Below, piece by piece: positions 55,006-63,015 of a stretch of DNA of 64,000 bases. The notes under the pieces are model-generated. The model was not told the DNA's origin. It saw nothing but the letters and a program-made list of their open reading frames with translations, and searched no databases. Source of the stretch: an uncultured Propionibacteriaceae bacterium. GTDB lineage: Bacteria > Actinomycetota > Actinomycetes > Propionibacteriales > Propionibacteriaceae. Location of the stretch: positions 1 through 64,000 of the forward strand of contig CALLVV010000019.1 of NCBI GenBank assembly GCA_938012815.1, written 5' to 3'. Position numbers and translations under genes: made by a program. Every line of letters begins with the position of its first letter. Position 1 is the first letter of the stretch.

Positions 55006-56207
55006 GGCTGCTCCTTCGGCAGGACGGCGTGCAGACACCAGCCGTCAGCGGTGGCCCCCGCGGTCAGGGTGCCACCGTGGGAGGCGACGAGACGGGTCAG
55101 GTTCGCCAGGCCGTGGCCGGGAACACCCGGACCCTCCGTCCGGCCGTCATCGGTGATGGTGATCGTCGTGGCGGCCGGTGCGTGGTCGATCGCGACGGTG
55201 ACCCGGGTGGCGTCCGCGGCGTGGCGCATGACATTGGTCAAGGCCTCGCGGACGATCGTGAAGGCCAGCCCGGCCAGGGCCGGATCGGCGGGCGGTGTAC
55301 CCGTCCTGGTCGATGCCACGGCCAGGCCGGTCCGCCGGGTGGTCGCCAGCAGCGGATCGAGATCATCCCATGTGCGGATGGTCGTCGCGTTCAGGAACTC
55401 GTCGGCGGGGGATGCGGGATGGAGCGCGTCGACGGCGCGCCGGGTATCGGCCAGTCCCTCCCGGGCCAGGGTGTTGATGGTCTCGATCGCGTCCTCAAGG
55501 GCGGCATTCCCTGTGGTCTCCCGCAGCCCCTCGGACAGGGCGATGATGGCGGTCAGGTCGTGGCCGACACTGTCGTGGAGCTCAGCGGCGATCCGCGCCT
55601 GGCGACGGGCGGCGTCGCGTTGATCGGTCAGCTGACTCTGCCGCGCCCGTGCCGCCAGTTCGGCGTCGCGATGACGCAGCAGGTCACGGCGTGTCCGGAA
55701 GGTGAGGGCCACGGCGACCACGGCCGTGAGAACGAACAGTGACGGGATCATCCCACCGACGAAGCCCGCGTTCGATCCGCCTTTGAGAGCATCGGGGATG
55801 ATCAGGCATGCGGCTGCCGTGCCGATCCCGGTGCAACACGCGAAGACACCGGCCCGGGAGGCCAGGGCGTAGACCCCCATCAGCATGGGAAAGGTGTAGT
55901 AGCTGTGGGCCCCCGCCAGCACGAGGCCCGCAGTCAGCAGGACCAGCCCGGTGGTGACGGCCGTGACGAGCGGCCAGCGGCGACGCAGCAGCAGGGAGGT
56001 GATGCTGATCGCGGTGAACGTCACCCACCAAGGGACGGACAGCACGCTTCCCGCGTCCTTGATATCCAGCAGCCGGAGGGTCATGAAGGACTGGAACAAA
56101 CCGATCACGCCGGCGCCGATCCAGATGGGTTCAGAACTGGTGTGCCAGGTCCCGGCGACCTGATCCATGAAGGTCCTCGGGGCCACGGGCGTCTGCGGCG
56201 CGCTCAT
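55002..56207 (-). CDS. Sensor histidine kinase (HisKA_3 type)
   Basis: A 401-residue kinase. About five membrane segments (residues ~30-170; LVTAVTTGLVLLTAGLVLAG, SLFVLTAVVAVALTF) are joined by short loops without a large extracellular sensor, so an intramembrane-type stimulus, perhaps relayed by the transporter, is likely. The phosphoacceptor is H211 in ARIAAELHDSVGHDLTAII, followed by the HATPase motif IVREALTNVMRHAADAT and GVPGHGLANLTRLVASHGG. It overlaps the regulator and the permease by 4 nt each. Confidence 0.93.
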   Translation of the reverse strand: MSAPQTPVAPRTFMDQVAGTWHTSSEPIWIGAGVIGLFQSFMTLRLLDIKDAGSVLSVPWWVTFTAISITSLLLRRRWPLVTAVTTGLVLLTAGLVLAGAHSYYTFPMLMGVYALASRAGVFACCTGIGTAAACLIIPDALKGGSNAGFVGGMIPSLFVLTAVVAVALTFRTRRDLLRHRDAELAARARQSQLTDQRDAARRQARIAAELHDSVGHDLTAIIALSEGLRETTGNAALEDAIETINTLAREGLADTRRAVDALHPASPADEFLNATTIRTWDDLDPLLATTRRTGLAVASTRTGTPPADPALAGLAFTIVREALTNVMRHAADATRVTVAIDHAPAATTITITDDGRTEGPGVPGHGLANLTRLVASHGGTLTAGATADGWCLHAVLPKEQP

Positions 56208-57004
56208 GGGTTGCGGGCAATCCTGCGCAGCAGCGCACTCGCCCAGAACACCACCCAGACCGCCGCTATGGAACCGGTCACCAGCATGGAGCCCACGGAG
56301 GCGATGCTATCGGGTTGGCGGGAGGCGAAGGCCGAGGTGATCAGGGAGAGCGGATACAGGCCGGCCACTGGTGGAGCCGCCAGGCTCAGGACGAATCCTC
56401 CGATGGTGGTCAGCAGCAGAATGCTCATGATCGCGGCGAAGGAGTTCGCGATGGTCCCGACCCACATGACGAACACCTCGACGACCCACACTGACAGGGC
56501 GACGGGTACGACGCGGGCCAGGTACGGGCCGAGTTCCGCTGGGTCGAAGCCGAGCAGCAATCCGGTGACGACGAACTCGGTGAGGAACACCAGCGCGGTC
56601 ATCAGCGCTGTCTGCGCGGTGTGCAACAACTTGCCCGCGACCATGGCGCCCGCCAGCCCGGAGGCCGACATGCGCTGCCAGTTCCGGCCCTCGTGCTCAC
56701 CGGCGGCGCTCTGGGCGGTGAAGGCACCGATTACCAAGGGGATGAAGAGCATCGACGACATCAACGAACCCTGCCCCCAGATGACGGCCCAGGTGGCCCC
56801 TTGGTCGAAGAACTCAGCCCGGTACTTCATGAAGTGGGCGTATCCGGAGAGCAGACTGACCGCGCACAGCAGGGCCAGCGCCGGCCAGTACCAGAGGTTT
56901 GAGGCCTTGCGGTTCTCCCACAGCCAGGCCGCCCGCACCGAGGGGCGGGGCCGGGGCGGTCTCCGGTGCCCGGTGGGAAGACGATCGATTGTCGTGGTGC
57001 TCAT
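56204..57004 (-). CDS. ABC transporter permease (lantibiotic-immunity-like)
   Basis: A 266-residue membrane protein with about six helices (WPALALLCAVSLLSGYAHFM, FIPLVIGAFTAQSAAGEHEG, VLFLTEFVVTGLLLGF, IMSILLLTTIGGFVLSLAA, VVFWASALLRRIARNP). The AAGEHEGRNWQ element after helix 2 is typical of ABC-2 permeases of the LanE/LanG (SpaE/MutG) type. It overlaps neighbours by 4 nt on each side, making part of a translationally coupled unit. Confidence 0.85.
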   Translation of the reverse strand: MSTTTIDRLPTGHRRPPRPRPSVRAAWLWENRKASNLWYWPALALLCAVSLLSGYAHFMKYRAEFFDQGATWAVIWGQGSLMSSMLFIPLVIGAFTAQSAAGEHEGRNWQRMSASGLAGAMVAGKLLHTAQTALMTALVFLTEFVVTGLLLGFDPAELGPYLARVVPVALSVWVVEVFVMWVGTIANSFAAIMSILLLTTIGGFVLSLAAPPVAGLYPLSLITSAFASRQPDSIASVGSMLVTGSIAAVWVVFWASALLRRIARNP

Positions 57005-57765
57005 CGGTGATTCTCCTTGTATTTGACGATGGACCGGGAGATGTAAACCCAGGCGGCGGCTGCGAGAACCGCTCCGAGCGCGTTCATCCAGGGATGGGCG
57101 ACGAGCGCGGTCCCCATTCCGGTTTGTCTGAGCAGCTGTGTGCTCACCGGATTCGCCGCGGCCGGCAGCCCCCAGGGCAGTGCCCAGCCCAGCGGGGCCA
57201 GATTTATGAAGGGCAGGGCCGAGGAAGTGATCCCGGCCACGACTGCTACCCCCAGGCCGATCGCCTGCTTCTCCAGGCAGGCCGCCAACGCCAGCTGCAC
57301 CGCCACGGTGGCCACCGAGGCCGCCAGCAGCACGACCAGCCCCGGCCAGAGCGCTTCCTGATATCCTGCGTCGCTCCTCAGTCCGAGCCCCGGCCCGGCA
57401 GAAGCGAGGAGCCCGATGAACAGCGACTCACCTGCCGCGATGCTCGCGGAACCCACCACCAGTTTCGCCGTGAACCGTGTGGCTGCCCGCTGCTTGAAGG
57501 TCGTGAGCAGCTGATCCATGCGTTCCTCCGTGTCGAGCGTGACCAGCCTGGAGGCCAGCAGGGCCGCGACGATGGGCATCAGCAGCAGCCCCAGGTATAG
57601 GGGCTCGGCGAGGCTCAGAACCATCAGGCGCGCCTCCACCACGCCCGTGCTGCGTTTGAGCACCATGGCGGCGAGCCAGAGCAGCTGAAGCGCGATGGCC
57701 CCGGAGGCCATGAGCCAGTAGTGTTTGCGTTTCATCTTGCGGATCTCCATACCGACGGCGGTCAT
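57001..57765 (-). CDS. ABC transporter permease (lantibiotic-immunity-like)
   Basis: A 254-residue membrane protein paired with the next gene: MEIRKMKRKHYWLMASGAIA at the N-terminus, then PLYLGLLLMPIVAALLASRL, LDTEERMDQLLTTFKQRAAT and helices up to residue ~245. The LDTEERMDQL stretch corresponds to the LanG/E-like cytosolic loop (typical xxExxxxxL). It likely forms a heterodimer with the following permease, driven by the ATPase ahead. Confidence 0.85.
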   Translation of the reverse strand: MTAVGMEIRKMKRKHYWLMASGAIALQLLWLAAMVLKRSTGVVEARLMVLSLAEPLYLGLLLMPIVAALLASRLVTLDTEERMDQLLTTFKQRAATRFTAKLVVGSASIAAGESLFIGLLASAGPGLGLRSDAGYQEALWPGLVVLLAASVATVAVQLALAACLEKQAIGLGVAVVAGITSSALPFINLAPLGWALPWGLPAAANPVSTQLLRQTGMGTALVAHPWMNALGAVLAAAAWVYISRSIVKYKENHR

Positions 57766-58751
57766 CGCTGCACCTCCTGTCCGGCGAGGGGATCGGTCAA
57801 CTCCAGGAAGGCCTGTTCCAGGCTCTTGCGAACCGTCTGGACCCGGAACAAGGTCTGACCGGCCTGGACGATCCGGGTCACCAGGTCCCCGACGAGCGGG
57901 TTGGGGAGCATCGGGGTGCGGATGACGCCACCGGTGACCCGATGCCCGATCCGGTGTGCCCTCAACAGGGCGGAAACCCCGGCGGGATCGGCTACCGTGA
58001 ACTCGATGACCCCCTCGTCCCGCAACCCCGACAACGGTCCTTGGTAGCGCAATCTTCCGGCGCAGATGACGCCCACTGAATCAGCCATTTGTTCGATTTC
58101 CGACAGGATGTGGGAGGAGACGATCACGGTCACCCCTTCCTGCCGGGCCAGGGTCACGATCAGTTGCCGGATCTCGGCTACGCCGGCCGGATCCAGACCA
58201 TTGGTCGGCTCGTCCAGCAGGATCAGTCGCGGATCCGCCAGCAACGCCATCGCCAGCCCCAGGCGTTGTTTCATGCCCATTGAGTACCGCTTGACCAGTT
58301 TGGATTCCTGACCCGCCAGGTCGACCGTTTTCAGCGCGTGCTGCACTCGGGCCCCGGGCAACCCCAGGTAATCCGCGAGCATCATCAGGTTTTCCCTGCC
58401 CGACAGGCTCGGGTAGTACGACGGCCCCTCGATCAGTGACCCGATGGCTCCGGCCGGCAGCGGCGACCCGGTTCCCACCGGGTGACCCAGCACACTCATT
58501 CTTCCCGATGTCGGTTTCACCAGGCCCAGGAGCAGTTTCATCGTCGTTGACTTTCCCGCTCCGTTCGGGCCCAGGAAACCGTAGACACCGCCTTGGGGGA
58601 TCTGCAGATTGATTCCGTCCACCGCGTTGAAATCCCTGTAGGACTTGGTCAACGCCTCCGTGGTAACCACCAGGTTCCTCGCCGGATACGGGCAGCGCGC
58701 TCTGTACGGATCAATCGGGGCCGGTCCCGGCATCACTTCTGTCGTGTTCAT
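57762..58751 (-). CDS. ABC transporter ATP-binding protein (bacitracin/lantibiotic-resistance-like)
   Basis: A 329-residue ABC ATPase, long for the class by a ~30-residue N-terminal stretch. Walker A GPNGAGKS (61-68), signature KRYSMGMKQRLGLAMALLAD, Walker B LILLDEPTNGLDPAGVAEIR, H-loop VSSHILSEIEQMAD. SMGMKQRLGLA with the C-terminal tail RVQTVRKSLEQAFLELTD is usual for LanF/BcrA-like immunity ATPases. ATG 58751 is preferred. It heads the operon ATPase-permease-permease-kinase-regulator. Confidence 0.88.
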   Translation of the reverse strand: MNTTEVMPGPAPIDPYRARCPYPARNLVVTTEALTKSYRDFNAVDGINLQIPQGGVYGFLGPNGAGKSTTMKLLLGLVKPTSGRMSVLGHPVGTGSPLPAGAIGSLIEGPSYYPSLSGRENLMMLADYLGLPGARVQHALKTVDLAGQESKLVKRYSMGMKQRLGLAMALLADPRLILLDEPTNGLDPAGVAEIRQLIVTLARQEGVTVIVSSHILSEIEQMADSVGVICAGRLRYQGPLSGLRDEGVIEFTVADPAGVSALLRAHRIGHRVTGGVIRTPMLPNPLVGDLVTRIVQAGQTLFRVQTVRKSLEQAFLELTDPLAGQEVQR

Positions 58752-59031
58752 GACCCCATGGGATCCCACGGCCGGTTCCTTCCGCACCCCGTCGGCGACA
58801 ACTGTCCCCCTGGGGGGACCGAAACGGTTTGGAGGAGAGTGCCTCGAAAACTCGAAGCCGAAGCCTGGTGACTGCCTGTTCAGCGGCCCCAACCCCTGAC
58901 CGCCGAGGCCGGAGGCGTGAACGGCTACCGGCGAGCGGTGTGCACACACTACGAACCCCTTCTCGAAAGGTTCCGGCGCTAGGATTGGCCACGCCCGTGG
59001 CAGCGGGATTGCAGACCAACTAGGAGAAACC

Positions 59032-59325
59032 GTGGCCCTGACCCCTCAGGAGGTGGCGCGGCTGGCAGCGCTGGCCCGGCTCGAACTGACCGAGTCGGAA
59101 TGTGCCGAACTGGCCCCCGAACTGGAAGTTATCCTGGGCTCCGTGGCCCGGGTGGGCGAGGTGGCGGGCGATGACGTCCCCCTCATGACCCACGCGCTTC
59201 CGCTGACCAACGTGATGCGCCCCGACCGGGTGCGCGAATCCCTGCCCCAGCAGGCGGTGCTGTCGGGAGCCCCCGACGTCGAGGACGAGCGTTTCCGCGT
59301 TCCCCGGATCCTGAGCGAGGACTGA
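59032..59325 (+). CDS. gatC: Asp/Glu-tRNA amidotransferase subunit C
   Basis: A 97-residue GatC. ALTPQEVARLAALARLELTE and SVARVGEVAGDDVPLM match the helical linker protein that wraps around GatA and GatB. GTG 59032 has AGGAG upstream. A -10-like TAGGAT lies 47 nt upstream (58980-58985). It is followed after 3 nt by gatA. The 280 bp between it and the divergent ABC operon hold this promoter and a short 10-bp palindrome, but no gene. Confidence 0.95.
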   Translation: MALTPQEVARLAALARLELTESECAELAPELEVILGSVARVGEVAGDDVPLMTHALPLTNVMRPDRVRESLPQQAVLSGAPDVEDERFRVPRILSED

Positions 59326-59328
59326 GCC

Positions 59329-60840
59329 GTGACCGAAATCATCACCAGGACGGCTCACGAACAAACCGACCTGCTCGCGGCGGGCGAGGTGAGCTCCGTC
59401 GAACTGACCCGCGCCCACCTCGACCAGATCGAGGCGGTGAACCCGGCCCTCAACGCATTCCTGCACGTCGACCCCGAAGGCGCCCTGGCCGCCGCGGCCG
59501 CGATCGACGCCCGCCGGGCCAAAGGCGAGGAACTCGGCCCGCTGGCAGGGATCCCCATCGCCGTGAAGGACAACTTCTGCACCACCGGGATGCCCACCAC
59601 CTGCGGCTCCCGCATCCTGGAGGGCTGGATCCCGCCCTACGACGCGACCGTCATCGCGCGCCTCAAACAGGCCGGGCTGATCATCCTCGGCAAGACCAAC
59701 ATGGACGAGTTCGCGATGGGCTCCTCCACCGAGACCTCTGCCTTCGGGCCCTCCCGCAACCCGTGGGACCTCGACCGGATTCCCGGCGGCTCGGGGGGAG
59801 GATCCTCCGCCGCGGTGGCGGGCTGCCTCGCCCCGCTCGCCCTGGGCTCCGACACCGGCGGTTCCATCCGCCAGCCCGGGGCCGTGACCGGCACCGTCGG
59901 GGTGAAACCCACCTACGGCGGGGTGTCGCGCTACGGGGTGGTGGCGATGGCCTCCAGCCTGGACCAGCCCGGCCCCGTCACCCGCAACGTCCTGGACGCC
60001 GCGCTGCTGCACGCAATCATGGGCGGCCACGACCCCATGGACTCCACATCCATCGCGCAGCCGCTGCCCCCGCTGGCGGAGGCGGCGCGCCGCCGCGAGG
60101 TCCGGGGGTTGAGGATCGGCGTGGTCAAGGAGCTCGGCGGTGAGGGCTACGACGCCGCCGTCGAGACCCGCTTCGCCGAGGCCGTCCAGTGGCTGCGCGA
60201 CGGCGGTGCCGAGGTGGTGGAGGTGTCCTGCCCGCACTTCGAGTACGCCCTGGCCGCCTACTACCTGATCATGCCGGCGGAACTGTCCAGCAACCTCGCA
60301 CGTTTCGACGCGGTGCGCTACGGGCTGCGGCTCGGCGACGACGGGTCGCGCGACATGGAGGCAGTCACCTCATTCACCAGGGGACAGGGCTTCGGACGCG
60401 AGGCCAAACGCCGGCTCATCATAGGCACCTACGCCCTGTCCAGCGGCTACCACGACCAGTACTACGGATCCGCCCAGAAGGTCCGCACCCTTGTGGCACG
60501 CGACTTCGAGGCGGCCTTCGCCGAATGCGACGTGCTGGTCTCACCCACCACACCCACCGTCGCGTTCAGGCTGGGGGAGCGCACCAGCGACCCGATGGCC
60601 ATGTACAAGGCGGACCTGTGCACCATCCCGTCGAACCTCGCCGGCAACGCGTCGGCGAGTTTCCCCGTCGGTCTGAGCGCGGAGGGGCTGCCCGTCGGGT
60701 TGCAGGTGATCGCCCCCCCGCTGGCCGACGACCGGCTCTACCGGGTGGGAGGTTTCATCGAGGCAACCCTGGAGGACAGACTGGAGGGGCCGCTGCTCAA
60801 GCGGACGAAGCCCCTCGACGGAACGAGGGCGGTGTGGTGA
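59329..60840 (+). CDS. gatA: Asp/Glu-tRNA amidotransferase subunit A
   Basis: A 503-residue amidase-signature enzyme, the glutaminase subunit of GatCAB. It carries the Lys-cisSer-Ser triad: AGIPIAVKDNFCT, IPGGSGGGSSAAVAGCLAPL and LGSDTGGSIRQPGAVTG. Together with GatB it converts Glu-tRNA(Gln) and Asp-tRNA(Asn) to the amidated forms, as most actinobacteria need. The GTG start at 59329 is 3 nt after gatC. The stop shares one base with gatB (TGATG). Confidence 0.96.
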   Translation: MTEIITRTAHEQTDLLAAGEVSSVELTRAHLDQIEAVNPALNAFLHVDPEGALAAAAAIDARRAKGEELGPLAGIPIAVKDNFCTTGMPTTCGSRILEGWIPPYDATVIARLKQAGLIILGKTNMDEFAMGSSTETSAFGPSRNPWDLDRIPGGSGGGSSAAVAGCLAPLALGSDTGGSIRQPGAVTGTVGVKPTYGGVSRYGVVAMASSLDQPGPVTRNVLDAALLHAIMGGHDPMDSTSIAQPLPPLAEAARRREVRGLRIGVVKELGGEGYDAAVETRFAEAVQWLRDGGAEVVEVSCPHFEYALAAYYLIMPAELSSNLARFDAVRYGLRLGDDGSRDMEAVTSFTRGQGFGREAKRRLIIGTYALSSGYHDQYYGSAQKVRTLVARDFEAAFAECDVLVSPTTPTVAFRLGERTSDPMAMYKADLCTIPSNLAGNASASFPVGLSAEGLPVGLQVIAPPLADDRLYRVGGFIEATLEDRLEGPLLKRTKPLDGTRAVW

Positions 60841-62327
60841 TGACGGACCTGATGGACTTCGACGAGGTCATCGAGAGCTACGACCCGGCGCTCGGGCTGG
60901 AGGTGCACGTCGAACTCAACACGAAATCGAAGATGTTCTGCGGCTGCTCCACCGAGTTCGGGGCGGAACCGAACACCCAGACCTGTCCCGTGTGCCTCGG
61001 CCTGCCGGGCGCGCTTCCCGTGGTCAACGCAAAAGCCGTCGAATCCGCGATCCGCATCGGCCTGGCGCTCGGGTGCCGGATCGCGCCGTGGGGCAGGTTC
61101 GCGCGGAAGAACTACTTCTACCCGGACATGACCAAGAACTTCCAGACCTCCCAGTACGACGAACCGATCGCCTTCGACGGCCGGGTGGAACTGGAGGTCG
61201 ACGGGGAGACCTTCGTGGTCGAGATCGAACGTGCACACATGGAGGAGGACGCCGGCAAATTGACCCACATCGGGGCGACGGGACGCATCCACGGGGCCGA
61301 CCACTCCGTCATCGACTACAACCGGGCCGGCATGCCGCTGATTGAGATCGTCACCCGGCCCATCCTCGGTACCGGGGCGAAGGCCCCGCAGGTGGCGCGC
61401 GCCTACGTTGCCCACCTGCGTGACCTGATGCGCGCCCTCGACGTCTCGGACGTGCGCATGGAACAGGGTTCGCTGCGCTGCGACGCGAACGTGTCGCTGG
61501 CCCCCAAGGGATCGGCGGAGCTGGGAATTCGCACCGAAACCAAGAACGTGAACTCGCTTCGCTCCATCGAGCGTGCCGTCACCTTCGAAATGCGCCGCCA
61601 GGCCGCGATCCTCGCGGACGGGGGACGGGTCACGCAGGAAACCCGGCACTTCCACGAGGGCGACGGCTCAACCAGCCCTGGTCGCTCCAAGGAGGAGGCG
61701 CAGGACTACCGCTATTTCGCGGAACCGGACCTCGTGCCCGTGGCGCCCAGCGCGGAGTGGATCGAGGAACTGCGTGCCACGCTTCCCGAACCCCCCGCCG
61801 AGCGTCGCAGGCGCCTGGCCGAGGAATGGGACATCGACGCCAGGACCATGGCGGCCGTCGTGGCCGCCGGGGCCCTGGACCTGATCGAGGCGACGGTGGC
61901 CGCGGGGGCCTCCCCGCAGTCGGCCCGGAAATGGTGGCTGAGTGAACTGGCCCGCCGGGCCAACGAGGCCGGCGTCGAACTGGATGCGCTCGGGGTCACC
62001 CCGGCCGATGTAGCGGAAACCCAGGCGATGGTGGATGCGGGCGAGCTGACCGACAAGCTGGCGCGCGCAGTGTTCGACGGTGTCATCGCGGGCGAGGGCA
62101 GGCCCGTCGAGGTGGTCGTCGGGCGGGGCCTGAGGGTGGTCTCAGATGACGGCGCGCTGAACGCGACCGTCGAGGACGTGATCGCCGCGAACCCGGAGGT
62201 GGCCCAGAAGATCCGAGGTGGCAAGCATCAGGCGGTGGGGGCGCTCATCGGTCAGGTCATGAAGGCCATGAGGGGTCAGGCGGATGCCGCCCGGGTCAGG
62301 GAACTGCTGATGGAGAAACTGACCTGA
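60840..62327 (+). CDS. gatB: Asp/Glu-tRNA amidotransferase subunit B
   Basis: A 495-residue GatB. It contains the kinase-like core GLEVHVELNTKSKMFCGCS, NTQTCPVCLGLPGALPVVN (with zinc-type cysteines), FYPDMTKNFQTSQYDEP and DYNRAGMPLIEIVT, and the C-terminal YqeY-like tail RGGKHQAVGALIGQVMKAMR, which contacts tRNA. It transfers ammonia to the misacylated tRNA. ATG 60840 is the TGATG-coupled start. It is the last gene of gatCAB. Confidence 0.97.
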   Translation: MTDLMDFDEVIESYDPALGLEVHVELNTKSKMFCGCSTEFGAEPNTQTCPVCLGLPGALPVVNAKAVESAIRIGLALGCRIAPWGRFARKNYFYPDMTKNFQTSQYDEPIAFDGRVELEVDGETFVVEIERAHMEEDAGKLTHIGATGRIHGADHSVIDYNRAGMPLIEIVTRPILGTGAKAPQVARAYVAHLRDLMRALDVSDVRMEQGSLRCDANVSLAPKGSAELGIRTETKNVNSLRSIERAVTFEMRRQAAILADGGRVTQETRHFHEGDGSTSPGRSKEEAQDYRYFAEPDLVPVAPSAEWIEELRATLPEPPAERRRRLAEEWDIDARTMAAVVAAGALDLIEATVAAGASPQSARKWWLSELARRANEAGVELDALGVTPADVAETQAMVDAGELTDKLARAVFDGVIAGEGRPVEVVVGRGLRVVSDDGALNATVEDVIAANPEVAQKIRGGKHQAVGALIGQVMKAMRGQADAARVRELLMEKLT

Positions 62328-62345
62328 TCGGGCGGGCCCGGGCCT

Positions 62346-62951
62346 CTACAGGTTGCCGACGGCCTTCCGGAACTCCTCGACGGTTTCGGGTTCGGCCGTG
62401 ATCTCGATGTCGGCGTCCCTGCCCGTCAGGAACAGCAGCAGCTCCGAGGGCGGGCCCGCGAGGCGCAACGGCCGGTTTCCCCTGCCGTGACGGATGACCT
62501 CACCGACGGTGGGAACCAGGATGAGCTGCCCACCCCAGGCGCGCTGTGCCCGGAAGGCCAGCACCCGGGCGGTGCGCAGCAACTCCGCCTGGTCCCTCTC
62601 GGTGAGGTGCTGGGTCCGGCCGTTCGCGCGCAGCACGTCCTCGTGGTGGACGAAGAACTCCACCGCGTTGACGATGCCGTCGAGCGGGCGCATCACCCAG
62701 CCCGGGCGGCGCAACTCCCTGACCAGGGCCGGGAACCCCTTCAGGTGCAGGGCCTCGACCTGGATGCGTCCAGTGAGTTCGGCGAACCGTTTCGAGCCGA
62801 TCCCGGGCAGTGAAGCTGGTTTGTGCTCCCGGATCCACAGGTGCGCGGCCAAGTCGCCGACGTTCCAGCCGTCGCACCTGGTGGGGGCCAGCGGCCCGAG
62901 TTCGGACATCAGATCGCACAGCGACTCGCGCTGCCGGGAAGCAAGGCTCAT
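62346..62951 (-). CDS. TIGR03085 family metal-binding protein
   Basis: A 201-residue DinB-superfamily protein of the actinobacterial TIGR03085 family (maleylpyruvate-isomerase-like). Metal-ligand histidines lie in NVGDLAAHLWIREHKPASLP and NAVEFFVHHEDVLRANG. The C-terminal domain (RPLRLAGPPSELLLFLTGRD) is the SCP2-like part seen in such mycothiol-associated proteins. Function is unproven. TAGGCT 6 nt before ATG 62951 predicts a leaderless start. Confidence 0.87.
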   Translation of the reverse strand: MSLASRQRESLCDLMSELGPLAPTRCDGWNVGDLAAHLWIREHKPASLPGIGSKRFAELTGRIQVEALHLKGFPALVRELRRPGWVMRPLDGIVNAVEFFVHHEDVLRANGRTQHLTERDQAELLRTARVLAFRAQRAWGGQLILVPTVGEVIRHGRGNRPLRLAGPPSELLLFLTGRDADIEITAEPETVEEFRKAVGNL

Positions 62952-62957
62952 GCCCCA

Positions 62958-62963
62958 AGCCTA
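62958..62963 (-). promoter_or_regulatory. -10 element of the TIGR03085 gene (leaderless)
   Basis: TAGGCT on the minus strand, exactly 6 nt before ATG 62951. Confidence 0.45.
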
Positions 62964-62968
62964 CGGGC

Positions 62969-62989
62969 TCGGGGCATGAGCCGCCCCGA
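62969..62989 (-). terminator. Hairpin after rtcB
   Basis: TCGGGGC (62969-62975) and GCCCCGA (62983-62989) with a 7-nt loop, 27 nt after the rtcB stop and directly upstream of the TIGR03085 -10. Confidence 0.45.
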
Positions 62990-63015
62990 TGGACGGCATC
63001 CGAGGCGATCCCGGT

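Noticed and set aside
58938..58947. 10-bp palindrome GTGTGCACAC upstream of gatC as an operator
   Set aside because: Too short for confidence and with no regulator gene nearby; kept only as an observation.
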